12,952 nucleotides of DNA from an uncultured Collinsella sp. (GTDB lineage: Bacteria > Actinomycetota > Coriobacteriia > Coriobacteriales > Coriobacteriaceae). A program made the translations under genes and the position numbers. The stretch is taken from NCBI GenBank assembly GCA_902470265.1, contig CABRFW010000022.1, forward strand, positions 1 to 12,952, read 5' to 3'. Shown in pieces: positions 7,438 through 12,952 of this stretch (positions are counted from its first letter, which is position 1; every line of letters starts with the position of its first letter). A model generated the notes under the pieces. It did no database searches. It was not told the DNA's origin and saw only the letters and a list, made by a program, of their open reading frames with translations.

Positions 7438-7475
7438 AACGTGCCGCATGCGCCACTTGGCACGTGCGGCACGTT
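7438..7475. repeat. Near-perfect 38-bp hairpin after metH
   Basis: AACGTGCCGCA (7438-7448) pairs perfectly with TGCGGCACGTT (7465-7475); the interior continues pairing with one U-G pair and one mismatch down to a 2-base loop. It begins 26 bases after the metH stop. There is no T-tract afterwards, so it is not a canonical intrinsic terminator; instead a TAGAAT hexamer (7475-7480) follows directly. It may stabilise the metH mRNA end or act as an operator for the next gene. Confidence 0.6.
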
Positions 7476-7480
7476 AGAAT
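7475..7480 (+). promoter_or_regulatory. Possible -10 box of the UPF0210 gene
   Basis: TAGAAT differs from the TATAAT consensus at one position and lies 40 bases upstream of the start codon, abutting the preceding hairpin. No good -35 at 16-18 bases is visible, so any promoter here would be weak or activator-dependent. The gene may instead be read through from metH. Confidence 0.35.
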
Positions 7481-7520
7481 AGATAAGACTATGCTCGTTT
7501 TGGCAGATAGGAGCGCAAGG

Positions 7521-8885
7521 ATGGCGATCACGCCCGCAGAAATCGCGGAAACCCGCGGCATGGTTGAGGAGCAGAACCTCGACATCAGGACCATCACCAT
7601 GGGTGTTTCGCTCATGGGTTGCGGCGACGAGAACCTCGACCGCATGTGCACGAAAATCTACGACCACGTGACGCACACGGCTGAGCATCTGGTCGAGACC
7701 GCCGAGAACCTCGAGCGCGAGTACGGTATCCCCATCGTCAACAAGCGCGTTTCCGTCACCCCGGTGGCGCAGATCGCCGCGTGCTGCAAGGATGAGGACC
7801 TCACCCCCATCGCGCATGCCCTCGACCGCGCGGCCGAGACGCTCGGCATCGATTACCTGGGCGGCTTCTCCGCGCTCGTCCAGAAGGGCATCGGCGACGC
7901 CGACCGCCGCGTCATCCAGTCCATCCCCCAGGCGCTCGCCACCACGAGCCGCGTCTGCTCCAGCGTCAACGTCGCCAGCCTGCGCGCCGGTATCAACATG
8001 GACGCCGTGCTTATGGCCGCCCAGACCATCATCGATGCCGCTAAACTCACGGCCGACCAGGATTCCGTTGGCGCGTCCAAGTTTGTCTGCTTTGCCAATA
8101 TGGTCGAGGACTCCCCGTTTATGGCGGGCGCCGTCCACGGCGGTGGCGAGGCCGACGCCGTCATCAACGTAGGCGTCTCGGGCCCCGGCGTTATGGCCGC
8201 AGCCCTGGAGACGCTGCCCGATTCCGCATCGATGATGGAGGTCGCCGAGAAGATTAAGCAGACCGCCTTTAAGATCACCCGTGCCGGCGAGCTCATGAGC
8301 CGTGAGGCAGCCCGCCGTCTGGGTGTCGAGAAAGGCATTGTCGACCTGTCGCTGGCTCCCACACCCGCCATCGGCGACTCCGTCGCGCGCATCCTCGAGA
8401 TTATCGGCGTGGGCACCTGCGGTGGCCCGGGCACGACCTGTGCGCTCGCCATGCTCAACGATGCCGTCAAGAAGGGCGGCGTCATGGCCAGCTCCAGCGT
8501 GGGCGGTCTCTCCGGCGCCTTTATCCCCGTGTCCGAGGACGCCGGCATGATCGCCGCCGTCGAGGCCGGTGCGCTTTCGCTCGAGAAGCTCGAGGCTATG
8601 ACCTGCGTGTGCTCCGTCGGCCTGGACATGATCGCCATCCCCGGCGACACCCCGGTCGAGACCATCGCCGGCATCATCGCCGACGAGATGGCCATCGGCG
8701 TCATCAACAACAAGACCACGGCCGTCCGCGTGATTCCCGCCATTGGCAAGGGCGTGGGCGACTGCGTCGAGTACGGCGGCCTGTTTGGCCGTGCGCCCAT
8801 CATGCCGGTGAACCCCAACGCCGGCACCGTGCTTGCCCACCGCGGTGGACGCTTCCCGGCGCCGCTGAACTCGCTGAAGAACTAG
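7521..8885 (+). CDS. UPF0210/DUF711 (PFL-like) family protein
   Basis: This 454-residue protein matches the UPF0210 (DUF711) family, whose members are about 450 residues long and are often labelled PFL family protein from a fold resemblance to pyruvate formate-lyase; the biochemical role is not established. Family-typical segments are NLDIRTITMGVSL (19-31), IVNKRVSVTP (72-81), LGGFSALVQKG (113-123), VCSSVNVAS (145-153) and a later glycine-rich GTCGGPGTT. The frame is open 19 codons further upstream, but those lie in the hairpin and promoter region; the ATG at 7521 has AGGAG seven bases before it and gives the expected N-terminus. In many Firmicutes the gene follows a small ACT-domain gene (UPF0237); here it follows metH instead and no ACT gene is present in the window. 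Confidence 0.9.
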   Translation: MAITPAEIAETRGMVEEQNLDIRTITMGVSLMGCGDENLDRMCTKIYDHVTHTAEHLVETAENLEREYGIPIVNKRVSVTPVAQIAACCKDEDLTPIAHALDRAAETLGIDYLGGFSALVQKGIGDADRRVIQSIPQALATTSRVCSSVNVASLRAGINMDAVLMAAQTIIDAAKLTADQDSVGASKFVCFANMVEDSPFMAGAVHGGGEADAVINVGVSGPGVMAAALETLPDSASMMEVAEKIKQTAFKITRAGELMSREAARRLGVEKGIVDLSLAPTPAIGDSVARILEIIGVGTCGGPGTTCALAMLNDAVKKGGVMASSSVGGLSGAFIPVSEDAGMIAAVEAGALSLEKLEAMTCVCSVGLDMIAIPGDTPVETIAGIIADEMAIGVINNKTTAVRVIPAIGKGVGDCVEYGGLFGRAPIMPVNPNAGTVLAHRGGRFPAPLNSLKN

Positions 8886-8913
8886 CTGAGGGGTTCGGGC
8901 GAGGAGCCCCGGG

Positions 8914-9024
8914 GAGGGCAAATATATAAGGTCGCCTGCTCGGACAGTCCTGACTCGCACGGAGAGCACATTAAGTGCTCTCCGGCTCGTGCGGAACTCG
9001 CGATCGACCTTATGCCCCGCCCTC
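8914..9024. repeat. Long branched inverted repeat, candidate structured RNA or repeat element
   Basis: Nested complementary blocks span about 110 bases: GAGGGC/GCCCTC (8914-8919 with 9019-9024), a perfect 9-bp ATAAGGTCG/CGACCTTAT (8926-8934 with 9005-9013), CGCAC/GTGCG (8956-8960 with 8989-8993) and a perfect 9-bp tip stem GGAGAGCAC/GTGCTCTCC (8961-8969 with 8975-8983) with loop ATTAA. A small GGACAGTCC dyad lies in the left arm. It begins about 28 bases after the UPF0210 stop. No T-run follows, so it is not a simple terminator. It may be a dispersed hairpin repeat or a non-coding RNA; which one cannot be decided here. Confidence 0.65.
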
Positions 9025-9049
9025 GGGACTAAGGATACATGGTTGGAGT

Positions 9050-9058
9050 TGCTATACT
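9050..9058 (+). promoter_or_regulatory. Possible extended -10 promoter
   Basis: TGCTATACT fits an extended -10 element (TG, one base, TATACT). There is no protein-coding gene downstream on this strand before the terminator hairpin at 9127, so if used it would drive a transcript of about 95-100 bases. No good -35 is visible. Confidence 0.35.
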
Positions 9059-9064
9059 GCAAAA

Positions 9065-9160
9065 TTTATCGGCCTGTGACCTATTCCATGTCCCAGGTCG
9101 GCTCATCTTCGCTACCGGTTAAATAAAAAAGAAGTACCGGTTGGAACCGGTACTTCTTTT
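9065..9160 (+). ncRNA. Speculative small RNA ending in the terminator hairpin
   Basis: A possible transcript from the promoter-like element at 9050-9058 would contain a small stem GACCT/AGGTC (9078-9082 with 9095-9099), flanked by further GCC/GGC pairing, and end at the strong hairpin at 9127-9160. TACCGGTT occurs at 9113-9120 and again inside the terminator stem, so two alternative pairings with AACCGGTA (9145-9152) are possible. It does not match tmRNA, 6S or SRP RNA by eye. Very tentative. Confidence 0.2.
9127..9160. terminator. Bidirectional intrinsic terminator between UPF0210 gene and metK
   Basis: A perfect 16-bp stem (9127-9142 with 9145-9160) around a GG dinucleotide carries A-rich and T-rich ends. 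On the minus strand it is followed by further T residues (TT-A-TTT, complement of 9121-9126), making a strong terminator for metK, whose stop codon is about 40 bases away. On the plus strand the T-run is within the stem, so it may also stop transcripts from the left. Confidence 0.88.
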
Positions 9161-9198
9161 GAAAGTGCATATGTTGTTGTGACCTTAGCGGTTCTTAA

Positions 9199-10479
<1,281 letters not shown>

Positions 10480-10501
10480 GATTGTCCTTTCAAAAACGTG
10501 T

Positions 10502-10528
10502 CCCGGCGACCGTTACCATTCCGCCAGG
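10502..10528 (-). other. Hairpin in the metK leader
   Basis: A 7-bp stem (10502-10508 with 10522-10528, one G-U pair in RNA) with a 13-base loop lies in the presumed 5' untranslated region, 23-49 bases before the metK start. It is too small, and the leader too short, for a SAM-I-type riboswitch. The role is unknown. Confidence 0.35.
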
Positions 10529-10546
10529 CTCTCTATGCAAGGGCAC

Positions 10547-10552
10547 ATCATA
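10547..10552 (-). promoter_or_regulatory. Possible -10 box of metK
   Basis: On the minus strand the hexamer reads TATGAT, one mismatch from consensus, 68 bases upstream of the metK start codon. The -35 at 17 bases spacing is poor, so the assignment rests on the -10 and its position. Confidence 0.35.
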
Positions 10553-10584
10553 GCGCGTAAATCAAACATTCACACCCTTTCCGC

Positions 10585-10676
10585 ACCTACTCATTGGGGA
10601 CAGACTTAAATGACCAGCCTTAAACTAAGAACGTCTCCAGCGACTGGTCATTTAAGTCTGTCCCCAATGACTAGGT
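10585..10676. repeat. 92-bp inverted repeat, REPIN/MITE-like, between metK and gltX
   Basis: A perfect 27-bp inverted repeat (10591-10617 with 10644-10670) begins with TCATTGGGGACAGAC and ends with GTCTGTCCCCAATGA; after one mismatch pairing continues for five more bases (10585-10589 with 10672-10676). The loop is 26 bases (10618-10643). It lies between two divergent promoters, so it is not a terminator for either gene. GGGGACAGAC-type palindromes recall dispersed REP-like units mobilised by IS200-like (RAYT) transposases, but that link is recalled knowledge, not shown here. No transposase is in the window. Confidence 0.8.
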
Positions 10677-10710
10677 CGGTGCCCTTTGTGCGGAGGTTGC
10701 TTTGATGCTT

Positions 10711-10716
10711 TATACT
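10711..10716 (+). promoter_or_regulatory. -10 box of gltX
   Basis: TATACT lies 41 bases before the gltX start, matching consensus at five of six positions. A -35 at optimal spacing is weak (TTTGTG/TTGTGC around 10685-10691 at 19-20 bases). The inverted repeat at 10585-10676 ends 34 bases upstream. Confidence 0.5.
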
Positions 10717-10756
10717 GGTGCGGTTAGACATCCATCCTGCAATCGAGGAGATTTCC

Positions 10757-12232
10757 ATGGCATCAGACGTTCGCGTCCGCTTTGCACCCTCACCGACGGG
10801 CAAGCTGCACATCGGCGGCGCCCGCACCGCTATCTATAACTGGGCTTTTGCCCGCGCAAACGGCGGCACGTTCATCCTGCGCATCGACGACACCGACCCC
10901 ACCCGTTCCACCGACGAGAACACGCAGATCATCCTGCGCGCCATGCGTTGGCTGGGTCTTGACTGGGACGAGGGTCCCGAGGTGGGCGGCGACTTTGGCC
11001 CCTATGCTCAGACCGAGCGCCTGGATCTGTACAAACAGGCCGCCCAGCAGCTTTGGGATGAGGGCAAGGCCTATCCCTGCTTCTGCACCAAGGAGCAGCT
11101 CGAGGCCGATCGCAAGGCCGCGCAGGAGCGCAAGGATCCCTTCCAGGGCTATCAGCGCCGTTGCCGCGATTTGGATCCCGAGGAGGCCCGTCGCCGCATC
11201 GAGGCCGGCGAGCCCTACGTCCTGCGCATCAAGGTGCCCGAGGACCGCGGCGACGTCGTCATCCACGACGCCGTTCATGGCGAGGTGACCTTCGACGCCA
11301 AGGAGCTCGACGACTTTGTCATCTTCCGCTCCGACGGCACGCCCACGTACAATTTCGCGACCGTCGTCGATGACGCCATGATGAAGATCACCCACGTCAT
11401 CCGCGGCGACGACCACCTTTCCAACACCCCGCGCCAGGTCATGGTCTACGAGGCCCTCGGCGCGCCCGTGCCCACGTTCGCCCATATTTCCATGATTCTG
11501 GGCGCTGACGGCAAGAAGCTTTCCAAGCGCCATGGCGCCACCTCGGTGGAGGAGTACCGCGACGCGGGTTACCTGCCCGACGCGTTCGTCAACTACCTGG
11601 CGCTGCTTGGCTGGTCGCTCGACGGCGAGACCACGATCATCCCGCGCGATGTCCTGGCCAGCAAGTTCTCGCTTGACCGCATTTCCAAGAACCCGGCGAC
11701 CTTCGATCCCAAAAAGCTCGACTGGGTCAATGCCGAGTACATCAACGGCATGTCCGACGCTCAGTTTGCCGACGAGATCATGGTCCCCGAGCTGCACGAG
11801 GCGGGCCTCATCGAGGGTAACGTCGAGTACGGCGAGGACTGGATCGACGCGCTTGCCGCCATCGTCAAGCCGCGCACCAAGATGCCGGCCGACGCCGTGA
11901 CCGTCGCCGCTCCCATCTTCGCTACGGCCGAGACGCTCGAGTATGACGAGAAATCCGTCAACAAGGGCCTGGCCAAGGAGGGCATGGGTGCCATTCTTGA
12001 TGCCGCCAAGGCCGCGCTCGAGGGTGTGAACGAGTGGACGGCTGCCAACATCGACGCCGCGCTTGAACCGCTGCCTGAGCAGATGGACCTCAAGAAGCGC
12101 GTGGTGTTCCAGGCCGTGCGCGTCGCCGTCTGCGGCAACATGGTGAGCCCTCCGCTGGGCGAGACCATGGCGCTCGTCGGTCGTGACGACTGCCTGGCGC
12201 GCATCGACCGCGCCCGCACGATGGCGCTGTAA
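10757..12232 (+). CDS. gltX: Glutamyl-tRNA synthetase
   Basis: GltX charges tRNA-Glu with glutamate, and in bacteria lacking GlnRS also tRNA-Gln. The 491-residue protein is a full-length class I synthetase: FAPSPTGKLHIGG (residues 9-21) holds the HIGH-type motif, RIDDTDPTRS (42-51) is the conserved substrate region, and KLSKRHG (254-260) is the KMSKS-type loop. C108, C110 and C136 resemble the zinc-site cysteines of some GluRSs. The frame extends 13 codons upstream to a GTG that overlaps the -10 box, so the ATG at 10757 is chosen; it has GAGGAG six bases before it and gives the normal N-terminus. It is monocistronic in appearance, with its own terminator. Confidence 0.97.
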   Translation: MASDVRVRFAPSPTGKLHIGGARTAIYNWAFARANGGTFILRIDDTDPTRSTDENTQIILRAMRWLGLDWDEGPEVGGDFGPYAQTERLDLYKQAAQQLWDEGKAYPCFCTKEQLEADRKAAQERKDPFQGYQRRCRDLDPEEARRRIEAGEPYVLRIKVPEDRGDVVIHDAVHGEVTFDAKELDDFVIFRSDGTPTYNFATVVDDAMMKITHVIRGDDHLSNTPRQVMVYEALGAPVPTFAHISMILGADGKKLSKRHGATSVEEYRDAGYLPDAFVNYLALLGWSLDGETTIIPRDVLASKFSLDRISKNPATFDPKKLDWVNAEYINGMSDAQFADEIMVPELHEAGLIEGNVEYGEDWIDALAAIVKPRTKMPADAVTVAAPIFATAETLEYDEKSVNKGLAKEGMGAILDAAKAALEGVNEWTAANIDAALEPLPEQMDLKKRVVFQAVRVAVCGNMVSPPLGETMALVGRDDCLARIDRARTMAL

Positions 12233-12255
12233 TCGCTGCGCAAACGTTTTTATCC

Positions 12256-12289
12256 GAGCCCCGTTCACTCAGAGCGGGGCTCTTGTTTC
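12256..12289 (+). terminator. Intrinsic terminator of gltX
   Basis: GAGCCCCG (12256-12263) pairs perfectly with CGGGGCTC (12275-12282), loop 11 bases, followed by TTGTTTCT. It starts 24 bases after the gltX stop codon and precedes the priA ribosome-binding site. Confidence 0.88.
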
Positions 12290-12321
12290 TGTAGACGTAT
12301 GGGATAGGAGGTGCTGGGGCC

Positions 12322-12952
12322 ATGGCCGAGCAACTTTCGCTGTTTGGTTCGCCGGAACCGGAGGAGACTCCGAAGTCCGCGGCTCCTGCCGCCGCCCCGA
12401 CGCAGCTTAAACCTGCACCTGAGCCCATCGCCGCCTATGCGAGCGTGGTTCTCGACATCCCGACGCGTGCGCTGTCCGAGCCGTTTGCCTACGGCATTCC
12501 GCAGCCACTCGCCAACGAGGCCCAGATCGGCTCCACCGTCCTAGTTCATTTTGGCAACCGTGCGGCCGCGGGCTACATCGTCGACATCGCGCCCGAGCTG
12601 GCCGACCTGCAAGGTAACGACGCTCTCGATCCCGCGCGTATCAAGCCTATCGAAGCTATCCTCAGCAAGCCGCTCTTTACCGCCGAGGCTGCCCGTATCG
12701 CGTGCTGGATGAGCCGCGAGTATGTTGCGACACTTTCCGAGTGCCTGCGCCTGTTCTTGCCACCGGGTGGAAGCCCGCGTGTGGTCAAGGGCGACGATGG
12801 CGTGTGGACGGTTGAACGTCCCGCCGTCAAGCCTATCCAAAACCGCTGGGTCATGCTCACGCCCGAGGGATTTGACTATACGCCGCCCAAGACCGCCGTT
12901 CGCCAGCGTCAGCTCATCGAGGCGCTCCAGTGCGGACCGGTCACGACGCGCG
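12322..12952 (+). CDS. priA: Primosomal protein N' (PriA helicase), N-terminal part
   Basis: PriA is the superfamily 2 helicase that restarts stalled replication forks. About 210 residues are in the window and the frame runs off the right edge. The 3'-DNA-binding domain is recognisable from about residue 40: VVLDIPTRALSEPFAYGIP (42-60), then GSTVLVHFGNR (70-80) and GYIVDI (84-89). Helicase motifs would lie beyond the window. The start is fixed by AGGAGGT at 12306-12312, nine bases upstream. The first 40 residues form an extra Pro/Ala-rich tail opening with QLSLF (residues 4-8), an exact match to the consensus bacterial sliding-clamp-binding pentapeptide QL(S/D)LF. Identity is secure for the PriA domain; the clamp motif's function is inferred. 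Confidence 0.9.
   Translation, partial: MAEQLSLFGSPEPEETPKSAAPAAAPTQLKPAPEPIAAYASVVLDIPTRALSEPFAYGIPQPLANEAQIGSTVLVHFGNRAAAGYIVDIAPELADLQGNDALDPARIKPIEAILSKPLFTAEAARIACWMSREYVATLSECLRLFLPPGGSPRVVKGDDGVWTVERPAVKPIQNRWVMLTPEGFDYTPPKTAVRQRQLIEALQCGPVTTR

Noticed and set aside
5307..9062. Very long antisense open frame (1251 codons) opposite metH and the UPF0210 gene
   Set aside because: It is a shadow of strong codon bias in two high-GC genes: the composition is rich in Gly, His, Asp and Val without recognisable domains, and the plus-strand genes fully explain the region.
10480..10600. SAM riboswitch upstream of metK
   Set aside because: From the likely -10 to the start codon there are only about 60 bases with one 7-bp hairpin; the size and stem pattern do not fit SAM-I or SAM-IV types, and no SAM-II-like pseudoknot could be convincingly drawn.
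10718..10756. Upstream GTG start for gltX
   Set aside because: It abuts the TATACT -10 box, lacks a ribosome-binding site, and adds 13 residues before the normal GluRS N-terminus.
10790..12268. Antisense open frame of 492 codons opposite gltX
   Set aside because: It mirrors gltX codon bias, has no recognisable motifs, and gltX with its HIGH and KMSKS-type motifs is unambiguous.

Overview
The window looks like chromosomal DNA of a high-GC gut actinobacterium of the class Coriobacteriia, most likely Collinsella or a close relative. This is an inference from gene content (a type III glutamine synthetase, a MetH without its activation domain plus a separate activation-domain protein, a UPF0210 protein), from the roughly 63-73% GC of sampled housekeeping segments, and from protein similarity recalled by eye; no database search was run.

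Layout. (1) 1-519, minus strand: the N-terminal quarter of a type III glutamine synthetase (glnN), cut by the window edge. (2) 520-945: a divergent intergenic region with several dyads, including a 76-bp imperfect palindrome. (3) 946-7412, plus strand: a methionine-cycle operon. It has metF, an overlapping gene for a stand-alone MetH reactivation-domain protein, then a clearly lower-GC two-gene cassette (a C5 cytosine methyltransferase and a probable restriction-endonuclease partner, 2719-4855), then metH, whose only possible start codons lie inside the 3' end of the cassette. (4) 7521-8885: a UPF0210/DUF711 protein of unknown function. (5) 8886-9198: a structured intergenic region with a long branched inverted repeat, a possible small transcript and a strong terminator hairpin. 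(6) 9199-10479, minus strand: metK. (7) 10480-10756: the divergent metK/gltX region, dominated by a 92-bp inverted repeat with 27-bp perfect inner arms (REPIN/MITE-like). (8) 10757-12232: gltX with an intrinsic terminator. (9) 12322-window end: the start of priA, which opens with a consensus sliding-clamp-binding motif.

How the genes work together. MetF makes 5-methyl-THF, MetH uses it with cobalamin to methylate homocysteine, the separate activation protein probably rescues oxidised MetH, and MetK converts the methionine to S-adenosylmethionine. The embedded DNA methyltransferase consumes that same S-adenosylmethionine. The main surprises are the restriction-modification-like cassette sitting seamlessly inside the metF-metH operon, so that metH now starts in its last gene; a set of unrelated long hairpins in most of the intergenic gaps; and the clamp-binding motif at the PriA N-terminus.
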